Notes: generated from the sequence alone by a model not told the origin. Counted from the stretch's first letter, positions 27,015 to 36,108 are shown. The stretch: DNA of 64,000 nt from Bradyrhizobium diazoefficiens (GCF_016616235.1 NZ_CP067100.1:1547001-1611000); one strand, 5' to 3'. Program-made: numbers and translations.

Positions 27015-27048
27015 CAAGGCTCCTATAAGCTCAAGGCTCCTGTAAGCT
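27015..27048 (-). repeat. 17-bp tandem duplication covering the ribosome-binding site
   Basis: CAAGGCTCCTATAAGCT (27015-27031) is followed directly by CAAGGCTCCTGTAAGCT (27032-27048), differing at one base. Read on the minus strand each unit has an AGGAG Shine-Dalgarno; the proximal one serves the ATG at 27013 and the distal one precedes only a TTG-AGC-TTA-TAG mini-frame. Confidence 0.75.
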
Positions 27049-27186
27049 GTCCACAATCTGGGACGTCGCCGGGATTTGCGAAACTGGCCGAGTGGCCAGG
27101 ACTTCGCGTTTCCCCCCAGGACCACGGCTGGAGACGGTCGCCCCGGCGCGTGCAGCTGCTTAGGGTTTGATCGCCGCCGTGGGCAT

Positions 27187-27200
27187 TGGTAAGACCGGTC
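27187..27200. promoter_or_regulatory. Possible GntR/FadR-like operator upstream of the DapA-family gene
   Basis: TGGTAAGACCG matches the FadR-type consensus TGGT-N3-ACCA at all but the last base and overlaps the 8-bp palindrome GACCGGTC (27193-27200). It lies about 30 bp before the start. DapA-family catabolic genes are often GntR-controlled, but no gntR gene is nearby. Speculative. Confidence 0.25.
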
Positions 27201-27227
27201 TAGCCAGTTTTCGGGGGCCCTCCTGAC

Positions 27228-28103
27228 ATGACCGACTTCCACGGCGTCTTCCCTTATCTCGTCTCGCCCGTCGATGCCGACGGCACGGTGCGAACCGAAG
27301 TTCTCGGAAAGCTCTGCGACGACCTGATCGGCGCCGGCGTGCACGGGCTGACGCCGCTAGGCTCGACCGGCGAGTTCGCCTATCTCAATGTCGCGCAGCG
27401 CACGGCGGTCGTGCAGACGACCATCGAGGCCGCAAAGGGCCGCGTGCCGGTCGTGGCCGGCGTCGCCTCGACCTCGACCGCAGATGCGGTGTCGCAGGCG
27501 AAAGCCTATCAGAAGCTCGGCGCGAACGGCATCCTGGCGATCCTGGAAGCTTATTTCCCACTCGCCGACGTCCAGGTCGAATCCTACTTCCGCAGCATCG
27601 CGGATGCGGTGGACATTCCCGTCGTGATCTACACCAATCCGCAATTCCAGCGCTCCGATCTCACGCTGGATGTCATCGCGCGCCTCGCCGAGCATCCGCG
27701 CATCGACTACCTGAAGGACGCCTCGACCAACACTGGCCGGCTGCTCTCGATCATGAACCGCTGCGGCGATGGCTTGCGGGTGTTCTCGGCCTCCGCCCAC
27801 ATCCCGGCGGCGGTGATGCTGATCGGCGGCCTGGGCTGGATGGCGGGCCCGGCCTGCATCATCCCGCGCCAGAGCGTTGTGCTGTACGATCTCTGCAAGG
27901 CCGGCCGCTGGAACGAGGCCATCGCGCTCCAGCGCCGGCTGTGGCGCATCAACGAAGCCTTCGCCCGCTTCAATCTCGCCGCCTGCATCAAGGCCGGCCT
28001 TTCGATCCAGGGCTACGACGTCGGCGACCCCGTCCCGCCGCAGGCGGCGCTGACGGCCGAGCAGCGGAGCATCGTGGAAGCTGCGTTGCTGCACCTCGCG
28101 TAG
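27228..28103 (+). CDS. DapA-family (N-acetylneuraminate lyase/dihydrodipicolinate synthase) aldolase
   Basis: 291 aa, typical length. Class I aldolase TIM barrel: substrate-binding loop GSTGEF at 45-50, Tyr135 in VIYTNP and Schiff-base Lys163 in YLKDAS. True DapA enzymes have GTTGE; here GSTGEF, plus the absence of other lysine-pathway genes, points to a catabolic aldolase/lyase or dehydratase of 2-keto acid sugars rather than lysine biosynthesis. Members act on pyruvate-containing aldols in the cytoplasm. ATG start; the ribosome-binding site is weak. It lies between the degenerate HtrA and the intact HtrA genes. Exact substrate unknown. Confidence 0.85.
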   Translation: MTDFHGVFPYLVSPVDADGTVRTEVLGKLCDDLIGAGVHGLTPLGSTGEFAYLNVAQRTAVVQTTIEAAKGRVPVVAGVASTSTADAVSQAKAYQKLGANGILAILEAYFPLADVQVESYFRSIADAVDIPVVIYTNPQFQRSDLTLDVIARLAEHPRIDYLKDASTNTGRLLSIMNRCGDGLRVFSASAHIPAAVMLIGGLGWMAGPACIIPRQSVVLYDLCKAGRWNEAIALQRRLWRINEAFARFNLAACIKAGLSIQGYDVGDPVPPQAALTAEQRSIVEAALLHLA

Positions 28104-28264
28104 AGGCGGCAATATGTCCGCACCCCAGCGTGCAGCAAAAACCGCCTTTATCTGCCCGGCCAAGAAACTTCCACAGCTTTGCGGCGTTGCAGCGTGAGCG
28201 AGACCTGTCACGCCATGCATGTGCAATCCCAAGCTCGTTTCCAGTACACGAGATCTGATCGCCG

Positions 28265-29350
28265 ATGAATCGTCGCTATGGAATTGCCGGGGCGGCCGTG
28301 GCCGCCGTGCTGCTGGCCGTGACCGCGGCCAAGATCCAGCACATGCCATGGGGGACGCCTGCCGCGCGCGCCGTCGAGCAGCGCGGCCCTCTGTCTGACG
28401 CGGAAAAGGCGACCATCGACATCTTCGAGCGCGTGTCGCCCTCGGTCGTCCAGGTTGTGGCAAAGTCGGCGGCTAATCCCCTGTTGGGAGAGGAAGGCCA
28501 GGGCGAGGCCTCCGGCACCGGATTCGTCTGGGATCGCGACGGCCACCTCGTGACGAACAATCACGTGGTGGCCAATGGCAGCGAGATCGCGGTGCGCTTT
28601 GCGTCGGGAGAGGTAGCCCGGGTCGATCTCGTGGGCACCGCCCCTAATTACGATCTTGCGGTGCTGCGGATACGGAGCGTACGCGAGCTCCCACCGCCGG
28701 TGGCTCTCGGCAGCTCGAACGACCTGAAGGTCGGGCAATCCGCCTTCGCGATCGGCAATCCCTTCGGCCTCGACCAGTCGATGACGAGCGGCATCATCAG
28801 CGCTCTCAAGCGCAGGCTTCCGACCCAGGGCGGCCGGGAGATTGCCAATGTGATTCAGACCGATGCCGCGATCAATCCGGGCAATTCGGGCGGGCCGCTG
28901 CTCGATTCCGCCGGTCGGCTGATCGGCGTCACGACGGCGATCATATCCCCATCGGGTTCGAACGCCGGCATTGGCTTCGCGGTCCCCGTCGACATCGTGA
29001 ACCGGATCGTTCCCGAACTCATTCGCAACGGCCGTGTGCCGACGCCCGGAATCGGGATCGTCGCCGCCAGCGAGGACGTGTCGACGCGGATGGGCGTCGA
29101 TGGGGTGATCGTGGTCCGCACCGCGCCCGGAAGTCCTGCCGAGCGAGCAGGCATTCGCGGCGTCAACATGACGACCGCGGCGGTCGGAGACATCATCACT
29201 GCCGTCGAGGGCAAGCCGGTGCGGCGGCTCTCGGACCTGACCGATGCGCTCGAGCAGGCTGGCGCGGGCCATGCCGTTCGGCTCACCGTCAAACGCGGCT
29301 CGGACACGCGTGATGTAAATGTCGGCATCGTCGACATCGACAGGTCCTAA
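28265..29350 (+). CDS. HtrA/DegP-type periplasmic serine protease with PDZ domain
   Basis: 361 aa. N-terminal hydrophobic segment at about 7-23 serves as membrane anchor or signal. The chymotrypsin-like domain has a complete triad: His100 (VTNNHVV), Asp130 (NYDLAVLRI) and Ser208 (GNSGGPLLD). The oxyanion and strand motifs IQTDAAINPGNSGG and GIGFAVPVD are intact. A single PDZ domain lies at about 265-345. One PDZ plus an N-terminal anchor is DegS-like in layout, so it could be a regulatory protease for an envelope-stress pathway or a general quality-control protease. Its stop codon forms the left arm of a RIME-like repeat. Compare the inactive paralogue at 26147-27013. Confidence 0.92.
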   Translation: MNRRYGIAGAAVAAVLLAVTAAKIQHMPWGTPAARAVEQRGPLSDAEKATIDIFERVSPSVVQVVAKSAANPLLGEEGQGEASGTGFVWDRDGHLVTNNHVVANGSEIAVRFASGEVARVDLVGTAPNYDLAVLRIRSVRELPPPVALGSSNDLKVGQSAFAIGNPFGLDQSMTSGIISALKRRLPTQGGREIANVIQTDAAINPGNSGGPLLDSAGRLIGVTTAIISPSGSNAGIGFAVPVDIVNRIVPELIRNGRVPTPGIGIVAASEDVSTRMGVDGVIVVRTAPGSPAERAGIRGVNMTTAAVGDIITAVEGKPVRRLSDLTDALEQAGAGHAVRLTVKRGSDTRDVNVGIVDIDRS

Positions 29351-29450
29351 AGCGCGATGAGATTGGGACGAATCGTCGTCGCGCTTTAGGTTGTTGTTTG
29401 AGCATGATCTTATCGGAAAACCGCTACACACTTTTCCGGATCATGCTCTG
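29347..29450. repeat. RIME-like double-hairpin intergenic element
   Basis: Two hairpins in a row. CTAAAGCGCGA (29347-29357) pairs with TCGCGCTTTAG (29379-29389). GAGCATGATC (29400-29409) plus CGGAAAA (29414-29420) pairs with TTTTCCG plus GATCATGCTC (29432-29448). This arrangement resembles the RIME family of rhizobial intergenic mosaic elements, recalled from memory. It begins at the HtrA stop codon and could act as its terminator. Confidence 0.8.
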
Positions 29451-29567
29451 GCTTCCGGCCCGCGCGGTCGGCGAGCGCATTGCAGATGTGCGGGGCCTTG
29501 GTTGTCTCGTTCGTAAAATCCGGTAAAACCCCGCGGTCGTTTTTCCGGATTTCGAGGACCCAGCGGA

Positions 29568-31892
29568 ATGAACATTCTTCCCGGCAATTTGCGTTTTGGA
29601 GCGGGCCAGCCCGTCAAGCGTTTGGAAGATCAGAGGCTGCTCACCGGGAAGGGGCAGTTCATCGACGACAAGCCGGAGGACGGCGCGCTGTGGCTGCACG
29701 TGCTGCGCTCGCCGCATGCGCATGCGAAGATCGTCTCGATCGACACCAGCGCCGCGGCCGAGATGCCGGGCGTTGTCGCGATCTACACTGGCGCCGACCT
29801 CGTCAAGGACGACATCGGCACCATTCCGACCCTGAGCATCTTCAAGCGCCCAGACGGCAAGCCGATGACGGTACCGCCGCGCCGCCTGCTCGCTTATGAG
29901 GTCGTGCGCTATGCCGGCGAAGCCGTGGTCGCCGTGGTCGCCTCGTCGCGCTCCGAGGCGCAGAGCGCGGCCGAAGCGATCGTGGTCGAATACGACGTGC
30001 AGCCTGCGGTGGTCGATCCGGTCGAAGCCGTAAAGCCCGGCGCGCCCGTGGTGTGGCCGGAGGCGCCCGACAACATCGTCGGCGCAATGAGCTATGGCGA
30101 TGCCGCCAAGGTGGACGAGGCGTTCGCCAGGGCCGCGCATACCATCGAGCTCGATCTCGTCAGCCAGCGGCTGGTGCCATCGGCGATGGAGCCGCGCTCG
30201 ACCATTGCCGAGATCGACAAGAAGACCGGCCGCCTCCTCCTGCATGTGCAGTCGCAGACCCCGGCCTCGACCCGCGACGTGCTGGCCGAAGCCGTGCTCA
30301 AGCGTCCCAAGGACAGCGTCCGCGTGCTGGTCGGCGACATTGGCGGCGGCTTCGGCCAGAAGACCAATGTTTATCCAGAGGACGGCATCGTCGCCTTTGC
30401 TGCGACCAAGCTGAACAGGAAGATCCGCTGGCGCGGCGACCGCACCGACGAATTCGTCGGCGGCACCCACGGCCGCGATCTGACCTCGACCGCGTCCTTC
30501 GCGCTTGACGAGAACGGCAAGGTGCTGGCTTATCGCGTCAAGTCGATCGGCTGCACCGGCGCCTATTCGTCGGGCGCGGCCAACATCATCCCGCTGGTGC
30601 TCGGGCCATTCGTGCAGACCGGCGTCTACGACCTGCCGCTGGTGCATTTCGAGGTGAAGTCGGTGATGACCCACACCGCGCCGGTCGGCGCCTATCGCGG
30701 CGCCGGTCGTCCCGAAGCGGTGTTCATCGTCGAGCGCCTGTTCGACGCCGCCGCGCGAAAAATCGGCATGGATCCGCGCGCGATCCGGAAAGCCAACTAC
30801 ATCAAGCCGGCGCAACTGCCATACACGAATGCGGCCGGCCAGGTCTACGATTCCGGCGCCTTCGCCCATATGCTCGACCGCGCCGTGAAGCTCGCCGACT
30901 GGGACGGCTTTGCCGCGCGCAAGAAGGCCGCGAAGAAGAAGGGCCTGCTCTACGGCCGCGGGCTCGCCTCCTACATCGAATGGACCGGCGGCCGCGCCCA
31001 CACCGAGAAGGTCAGCCTGCATGCGACCTCGCAGGGCCGCGTCGTGCTGCATTCCGGCACCATGGCGATGGGGCAGGGGCTGCAGACCACCTACACCCAG
31101 ATGATCTCCGACACGCTCGGCATCCCCATGGACAAGATCGACGTCGTGCAGGGCGATACTGATCTTGCCATGGGTTTCGGCAGCGTCGGCTCGCGCTCAC
31201 TGTTCGTCGGCGGCACGGCAGTCGCGGTCTCCTCCAACGATCTGATCCAGAAGGCGCGCGAGAAGGCCGCGAACGTGCTGGAGACCTCGGTCGAGGACAT
31301 CGAGTATCAGGGCGGTATGCTCACGGTGGTCGGCACCGACCGCCGCATCAGCCTGTTCGATCTCGCCGAGAAGGAGAGCGGTGCCAAGCTCAGCGTCGAT
31401 TCCGAAGGCGAAGTGGATGGTCCGAGCTGGCCGAACGGCACGCATATCTGCGAGGTCGAGATCGACCCCGAGACCGGTGTCTCCAAGGTCGTGCGCTACA
31501 CCACCGTCGACGACGTCGGCGTTGCCGTGAACCCGATGCTGGTGACGGGGCAGATCCATGGCGGCGTCGCCCAGGGCATCGGCCAGGCGCTATATGAAGG
31601 CGTCTCCTACGATGCCGACGGCCAGCTCCTCACCGCAAGCTACCAGGACTACTGCATCCCGCGCGCCGACGACGTGCCGCCGATCGTGGTGACGCTGGAC
31701 GATTCCGCGCCGTGCCGCACCAACCCGCTCGGCGCAAAAGGCTGCGGCGAATCCGGCGCCATCGGCGGCCCGCCCTGCGTCACCAACGGCGTGATGGACG
31801 CGCTCGCCGAGCTCGGCATCACCCAGCTGAATACGCCCCTGACGCCGCAGAAGATCTGGCAGGCAATCCGGGACGCGAAGGCGGCGAGTTGA
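29568..31892 (+). CDS. Xanthine dehydrogenase-family molybdopterin-binding (large) subunit
   Basis: 774 aa, standard for CoxL/aldehyde-oxidoreductase large subunits. It starts with [21 protein letters not shown]. Mo-cofactor motifs GGGFGQK at about 259-265 and AYRGAGRPE at about 375-383 are present; CO dehydrogenase form I has AYRCSFR instead, so this is form II or a general molybdenum hydroxylase. The catalytic Glu is Glu728 in [10 protein letters not shown]. The enzyme would hydroxylate an aldehyde or N-heterocycle using Mo-MCD. The usual FAD (CoxM) and 2Fe-2S (CoxS) subunits are not adjacent; it stands alone between HtrA and an acyl-CoA dehydrogenase operon. ATG start with GAGGA about 12 nt upstream. 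Substrate unknown. Confidence 0.9.
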   Translation: MNILPGNLRFGAGQPVKRLEDQRLLTGKGQFIDDKPEDGALWLHVLRSPHAHAKIVSIDTSAAAEMPGVVAIYTGADLVKDDIGTIPTLSIFKRPDGKPMTVPPRRLLAYEVVRYAGEAVVAVVASSRSEAQSAAEAIVVEYDVQPAVVDPVEAVKPGAPVVWPEAPDNIVGAMSYGDAAKVDEAFARAAHTIELDLVSQRLVPSAMEPRSTIAEIDKKTGRLLLHVQSQTPASTRDVLAEAVLKRPKDSVRVLVGDIGGGFGQKTNVYPEDGIVAFAATKLNRKIRWRGDRTDEFVGGTHGRDLTSTASFALDENGKVLAYRVKSIGCTGAYSSGAANIIPLVLGPFVQTGVYDLPLVHFEVKSVMTHTAPVGAYRGAGRPEAVFIVERLFDAAARKIGMDPRAIRKANYIKPAQLPYTNAAGQVYDSGAFAHMLDRAVKLADWDGFAARKKAAKKKGLLYGRGLASYIEWTGGRAHTEKVSLHATSQGRVVLHSGTMAMGQGLQTTYTQMISDTLGIPMDKIDVVQGDTDLAMGFGSVGSRSLFVGGTAVAVSSNDLIQKAREKAANVLETSVEDIEYQGGMLTVVGTDRRISLFDLAEKESGAKLSVDSEGEVDGPSWPNGTHICEVEIDPETGVSKVVRYTTVDDVGVAVNPMLVTGQIHGGVAQGIGQALYEGVSYDADGQLLTASYQDYCIPRADDVPPIVVTLDDSAPCRTNPLGAKGCGESGAIGGPPCVTNGVMDALAELGITQLNTPLTPQKIWQAIRDAKAAS

Positions 31893-31933
31893 GCGCGGCG
31901 CGTTGTTGCGCTGGTCGTCACGACATACTCAAC

Positions 31934-32079
31934 TGTCGTCCCGGGGCGCGCAGGGCGCGAACCCGGGATCCATAACCACAGCGTGGAGTTTGGCGCGAAG
32001 CTGGTAACTCCGAATCCCGGCAACCACATCTCCCTGTGATTATGGGTCACGGATCTGCGCTTCGCTTGTCCGGGACGAC
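31934..32079. repeat. About 150-bp interspersed palindromic repeat, copy 1
   Basis: Ends in TGTCGTCCCGG and GTCCGGGACGAC with internal GGGATCCATAACCACAG and CTCCCTGTGATTATGGG, which pair partly. A second copy lies at 54332-54483 and a fragment at 42804-42855. It sits between the convergent XDH-family gene and the acyl-CoA dehydrogenase, filling most of that 230-bp gap. Confidence 0.75.
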
Positions 32080-32122
32080 AGCGGAGAATGCGGTCCGACC
32101 TCGGGTTAAATCTTCAGTCTCC

Positions 32123-33319
32123 TCAAATCCCCAACATCATCTTCGCGATGATGTCGCGCTGGATCTCCGAGGTGCCGCCGAAGATCGTGTAGGCGCGGCC
32201 GTTGAGGTATTCCGGCATTACCGTCAGCATGTCCTCCGGGATCGGAGGCTCGTGGTTGAGCTTGTAGAGCGGGCGCATCGGCTCGACCGCGAGCGCATCG
32301 TGGCCGATCACGTCGGCGCCGAGGCGCGTCACGGCTTGGCGGATCTCGCTGTTGCGCAGCTTGAGGATCGACGACACCGCGCCGGGATTTTGCCCGGTCT
32401 GCAGTGCCGAGAGCACGCGCAGCTCGGTCATCTCGAGCGCATCGATATCGACCTCGACCTCGGAGATGCGGCTCGCGATGTCGGAGCTGTCGATGGCGCG
32501 GCCGGTCAGGTCGGACTCGGCCAGCTCCGCGATCGCCTTCAATCCCTCGCGCAGCTTCGCAGAGGCAATGCCGGAGCCGCGCTCGAACTCGAGCAGGTAT
32601 TTGCCGTAGGTCCAGCCCTTGCCTTCCTCGCCGACGCGGTTGGCGACGGGCACGCGCACGTCGTCGAAGAACACCTGGTTGACCTCATGGTCGCCGCCGA
32701 TGGTGAGAATGGGGCGCGTGGTGATGCCCGGCGTCTTCATGTCGATCAGGATGAAGCTGATGCCGTCCTGTTGCCGCGGGCCGTCGCTGGTGCGCACCAG
32801 CGCGAACATCCGGTTGGCGTGGTGCGCATGCGTGGTCCAGATCTTGGTGCCGTTGATGATGTAATCGTCGCCGTCGCGCACCGCGCGCGTTTTCAGCGAG
32901 GACAGGTCTGAGCCGGAGCCCGGCTCGGAATAGCCCTGGCACCAATAGTCTTCGCCGGAGAGAATCCGCGGCAGGTAAAAATTCTTCTGTTCCGGCGAGC
33001 CGAAACCGATGATGACGGGCCCGACCATCTTCACGCCCATCACGTTGACATTCGGCACACCGGCGCGTGCGGATTCGGTCTCGAAGATCCAGCGCTGTGC
33101 CGGTGTCCAGTCGGGACCGCCATATTCGACCGGCCAGCCCGGCGCGCCCCAGCCTCGGCTGTGCAGCGCCCGTTGCCAGGCCATGCCGACGTCTGGATCG
33201 GAGAACACCGACGGCGTCAGCGCGGTCACGCGCTTCATCTCCTCGGTGAGGTTTTTTGCGATGAAGCTTCGCACCTCGTCCTGGAAGGCGCGCTCGTCGG
33301 CATTGAACGACAGATCCAT
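32123..33319 (-). CDS. Acyl-CoA dehydrogenase (partner 1)
   Basis: 398 aa from the ATG at 33319 with GGAG 6 nt upstream; an in-frame extension to 33376 has no ribosome-binding site. Complete ACAD fold: N-terminal helices from FNADERAFQDEVRSFI, the FAD/substrate motif WCQGYSEPGSGSDLSSLKT, KIWTTHAHHANRMFALVRT, and C-terminal FGGTSEIQRDIIAKMMLG. It reduces FAD while forming a trans-2-enoyl-CoA. It is the last gene of an enoyl-CoA hydratase - ACAD - ACAD operon, 13 nt after a second, divergent ACAD. Such adjacent pairs are known to make heteromeric dehydrogenases in actinobacterial sterol catabolism, so pairing is plausible here. Substrate unknown. Confidence 0.92.
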   Translation of the reverse strand: MDLSFNADERAFQDEVRSFIAKNLTEEMKRVTALTPSVFSDPDVGMAWQRALHSRGWGAPGWPVEYGGPDWTPAQRWIFETESARAGVPNVNVMGVKMVGPVIIGFGSPEQKNFYLPRILSGEDYWCQGYSEPGSGSDLSSLKTRAVRDGDDYIINGTKIWTTHAHHANRMFALVRTSDGPRQQDGISFILIDMKTPGITTRPILTIGGDHEVNQVFFDDVRVPVANRVGEEGKGWTYGKYLLEFERGSGIASAKLREGLKAIAELAESDLTGRAIDSSDIASRISEVEVDIDALEMTELRVLSALQTGQNPGAVSSILKLRNSEIRQAVTRLGADVIGHDALAVEPMRPLYKLNHEPPIPEDMLTVMPEYLNGRAYTIFGGTSEIQRDIIAKMMLGI

Positions 33320-33332
33320 GATGCGCTCCTTG

Positions 33333-34481
33333 TCAGGCGGGTACAGCGGTGCGGCCAAGCTCCGCATGGCGGGCATAATGATGCGCGCTGCCGCCGAACA
33401 GCGTGTCGAAGGCGACCAGCCGCTTGAAATAGGCGCCGACCTCGAGCTCCTCGGTGACGCCCATGCCGCCGTGGAGCTGGATCGACTGCTCGCCGACGAA
33501 CCGCGCGCATTTGCCGATCTTGGCTTTCGCGCCCGACGCGGCCCGCGCCCGCTCGACCGGCGGACTATCAGCCTTCAGCGCCGCCCGCAGCGCCATCGAG
33601 CGGGACTCATCGAGCTGCATGGCCATGTCGGCGAGGCGGTGGCGGATCACCTGGTTGGCCGAGAGCGGCCGGCCGAACTGTTTTCGAATTTTCGTGTATT
33701 CGAGCGTGGTGTCGAGCAGCGTCTGCATGATGCCGACGGCTTCCGCGCCGAGGGCGGCCATGGCGCGATCGACAGCCCATTCGATCGCGGGCAGGGCATC
33801 GCCGCCGTCACCGAGGCGCGCGTCCTCCGGCAGCTCGACGCCTGATAAGTCGATGTTGCAGGCGCGACCGCCGCCGAGACGTTGGTAGTCACTCATGGCA
33901 ACGCTCGGCGTTTTCGCCTCTACCAGGAACAGGCCAATGCGCCCCGAAGGCCCCTGATGATCATGGATGTGCGCGGAGACGATGATCTCGTCGGCGGCGT
34001 GGCCGTCGAGCACCGCGATCTTGCTGCCGGAAAGGCGCCAGCCCCGCGCCGTCTTATGCGCGGTGGTCGCGACCTTGGTGAGATCGAACCGCGCCGGGCG
34101 CTCGGAATGCGCAAAGGCGAGTTTCAGCGATCCGTCCGCGACCTTCGGCAGCCGCGCCTGCTTCTGCGCCGTGCTCCCGCATCGCGCGATCAGCGCAGCA
34201 CCAAGCACCACCGTCGCGACATACGGCTCGGATACCAGTCCGCGGCCAAATGCTTCCATCAAAATGCCGATCTCGACCGCGCCGCCGCCGAGCCCGTCAA
34301 ACTCTTCCCCGATCGGCAGCGCCAGCCAGCCGAGCTCGGCGAATTGCTTCCACACTGCGGGGCTGTATCCGAGCGGATCGTTCGCCATTTTGCGGCGGTG
34401 CTCGGCATCGTAGCTTTCGGCCACGAAGCGCTCCGCGCTCTCGCGCAGCAGCCGTTGCTCGTCACTGAGAGTGAGGTCCAT
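33333..34481 (-). CDS. Acyl-CoA dehydrogenase (partner 2, divergent subfamily)
   Basis: 382 aa from the ATG at 34481; GGAG lies 8 nt upstream, inside the end of the preceding gene. A smaller and more diverged ACAD: MDLTLSDEQRLLRESAERFV, an atypical middle region AFAHSERPARFDL in place of the usual Glu/Pro-Gly-Ser loop, YTKIRKQFGRPL, and LHGGMGVTEELEVGAYFKRL. The weak FAD-loop motif suggests it may need the second ACAD as partner. It starts 4 nt after the enoyl-CoA hydratase stop and ends 13 nt before the next ACAD, so all three are one transcript. Confidence 0.88.
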   Translation of the reverse strand: MDLTLSDEQRLLRESAERFVAESYDAEHRRKMANDPLGYSPAVWKQFAELGWLALPIGEEFDGLGGGAVEIGILMEAFGRGLVSEPYVATVVLGAALIARCGSTAQKQARLPKVADGSLKLAFAHSERPARFDLTKVATTAHKTARGWRLSGSKIAVLDGHAADEIIVSAHIHDHQGPSGRIGLFLVEAKTPSVAMSDYQRLGGGRACNIDLSGVELPEDARLGDGGDALPAIEWAVDRAMAALGAEAVGIMQTLLDTTLEYTKIRKQFGRPLSANQVIRHRLADMAMQLDESRSMALRAALKADSPPVERARAASGAKAKIGKCARFVGEQSIQLHGGMGVTEELEVGAYFKRLVAFDTLFGGSAHHYARHAELGRTAVPA

Positions 34482-34485
34482 GTAT

Positions 34486-35340
34486 CTACTCCGCGGCCGC
34501 CGGCGGCTTGCGCACGGACGGATGCAGGCCGGATGGGTCGACCACCATGCCGAACTCCTGAAGATTGTGGGCGTGACAGAGCTGATGCAGCGCAAAGGCT
34601 TGATCGATCGCGGCGGGCTGGCCCATCACATCGACGGAGCGATTCACGGCTTCCTTGGTCAGCTTCAGCGCGAAGGCCGGCTTTGATGCGATCCGGCGTG
34701 CCAACGCCAGCACAGATGAACAGAGCTCTGCGCGCGGCACAACCTGGTTGACCATGCCGAGTTGATGCGCTTCTTGCGCGCTCCAGCTGTCGGCCGTGAA
34801 CAGGAACTCCTTGGCCTTGCGTGGGCCGAGCTCCCAGGGATGCACGAACCATTCGACCCCGCAGACGCCCATGGTGACAACAGGGTCGCAGAATTGCGCA
34901 TCGTCGCTGGCGACGATGAGGTCGCAGGCCCAGGCCAGCATCAGGCCACCGGCGATGCACTTGCCGTGCACCTCGGCAATCGTCGGCTTGGCGAGATTGC
35001 GCCAGCGCCGCGTGATCTGGAGATAGATTTCCTGCTCGCGCGCAAAGCGGCCATGCGCGTTCGGCTCGGCGAAGCCGCCCCAATTTCCGATCGGCGGAAA
35101 ATCGACACCTGCGGCATTCTTGCCGCCGGGCCGCAGGTCATGGCCGGAGGAGAAGTGCGGCCCGTTGCCGGCGAGGATGATCACCTTGACCGCGTCGTCC
35201 TGCACCGCCGCGTCGAAGGCGGCGTTGAGGTCGTAGGTCATCTGCAGGTTCTGCGCGTTGCGCGCCTCAGGCCGGTTCATCACGATCCGGGTGATCGCCG
35301 GCTCCGGCTGCTCCACGAGGATGGTCTCGAACGAGGACAT
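34486..35340 (-). CDS. Enoyl-CoA hydratase/isomerase family protein
   Basis: 284 aa. Crotonase fold: MNRPEARNAQN at the start, the oxyanion loop region GPHFSSGHDLRPGG, then HGKCIAGGLMLAWACDLIVASDDAQFCDPVV. The two oxyanion-hole stretches are clear. The second catalytic position after GGL is hydrophobic rather than the standard Glu pair, so it may be an isomerase or hydrolase variant rather than a canonical hydratase. A Trp/Pro-rich loop follows (GVEWFVHPWELGP). First gene of the operon with two acyl-CoA dehydrogenases. Cytoplasmic beta-oxidation-like step; substrate unknown. ATG start at 35340 with GGAGGAAAC upstream. Confidence 0.9.
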   Translation of the reverse strand: MSSFETILVEQPEPAITRIVMNRPEARNAQNLQMTYDLNAAFDAAVQDDAVKVIILAGNGPHFSSGHDLRPGGKNAAGVDFPPIGNWGGFAEPNAHGRFAREQEIYLQITRRWRNLAKPTIAEVHGKCIAGGLMLAWACDLIVASDDAQFCDPVVTMGVCGVEWFVHPWELGPRKAKEFLFTADSWSAQEAHQLGMVNQVVPRAELCSSVLALARRIASKPAFALKLTKEAVNRSVDVMGQPAAIDQAFALHQLCHAHNLQEFGMVVDPSGLHPSVRKPPAAAE

Positions 35341-35484
35341 CGCGTTTCCTCCGGCGTTTCATGTCGTCTTGTTGTTTCGTCGAGTTGACTATGTCGGCCG
35401 ATGATAGGCAAGAGGCTTGCGTAAATCGGCTGCTTTCCGCCGCCAATCTGATAGTTTGCCCCCGATTCCACCGGGAGAAATTTG

Positions 35485-36093
35485 ATGCGCAAGATCCTCA
35501 CCGTGCTGGCGGCGCTGGCCTCGCTGAGCCTGACCAATTGCGGCTACAACGCGATCCAGACCGAGGACGAGCAGATCAAGGCCAACTGGTCCGAGGTGGT
35601 GAACCAGTATCAGCGCCGCGCCGATCTGGTGCCCAATCTCGTCAATTCGGTAAAGGGTTTTGCGCAGCAGGAAAAGGACGTGCTGCTCGGGGTCACCAAT
35701 GCGCGCGCCAAGGTCGGCAGCATCCAGGCGACGCCGGAGGTACTGAACGACCCCGCCGCGTTCCAGAAATTCCAGGCCGCTCAAGGCGAGCTCTCCAGCG
35801 CGCTGTCGCGCTTGCTGGTCGTCACCGAGAATTATCCGCAGCTCAAGTCGGACGCGCTGTTCAGGGATTTGATGTCGCAGCTCGAGGGTACTGAGAACCG
35901 CATCACGGTGGCGCGCAACCGCTACATCAAGGCGGTGCAGGACTATAACGTCACCATCCGGTCCTTCCCGACCAATCTCACCGCGATGGCGTTCGGCTAC
36001 AAGGAGAAGCCGAACTTCACGGTCGAGAACGAGAGGGAGATCTCGACCGCGCCGAAGGTCGATTTCAACCCTGCGCCGGCGCCATCGAAGTAA
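35485..36093 (+). CDS. lemA: LemA-family lipoprotein
   Basis: 202 aa from the ATG at 35485 with GGGAG 7 nt upstream; a TTG three bases earlier is ignored. Lipobox LTNC gives Cys19 as lipidated residue; the rest is the helical LemA domain (GYNAIQTEDEQIKANWSEVVNQYQRRADLVPNLV, then TVARNRYIKAVQDYN). LemA proteins are small membrane-tethered helical bundles almost always next to TPM-domain proteins. Here two TPM genes follow with 15- and 5-nt spacings, forming one operon. The biochemical role is not established. Confidence 0.93.
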   Translation: MRKILTVLAALASLSLTNCGYNAIQTEDEQIKANWSEVVNQYQRRADLVPNLVNSVKGFAQQEKDVLLGVTNARAKVGSIQATPEVLNDPAAFQKFQAAQGELSSALSRLLVVTENYPQLKSDALFRDLMSQLEGTENRITVARNRYIKAVQDYNVTIRSFPTNLTAMAFGYKEKPNFTVENEREISTAPKVDFNPAPAPSK

Positions 36094-36108
36094 GCGCGTT
36101 CGCCTCCG

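Noticed and set aside
27228..28103. Lysine-biosynthesis DapA
   Set aside because: The substrate loop is GSTGEF rather than GTTGE, there are no other lysine genes, and the context is catabolic/envelope.
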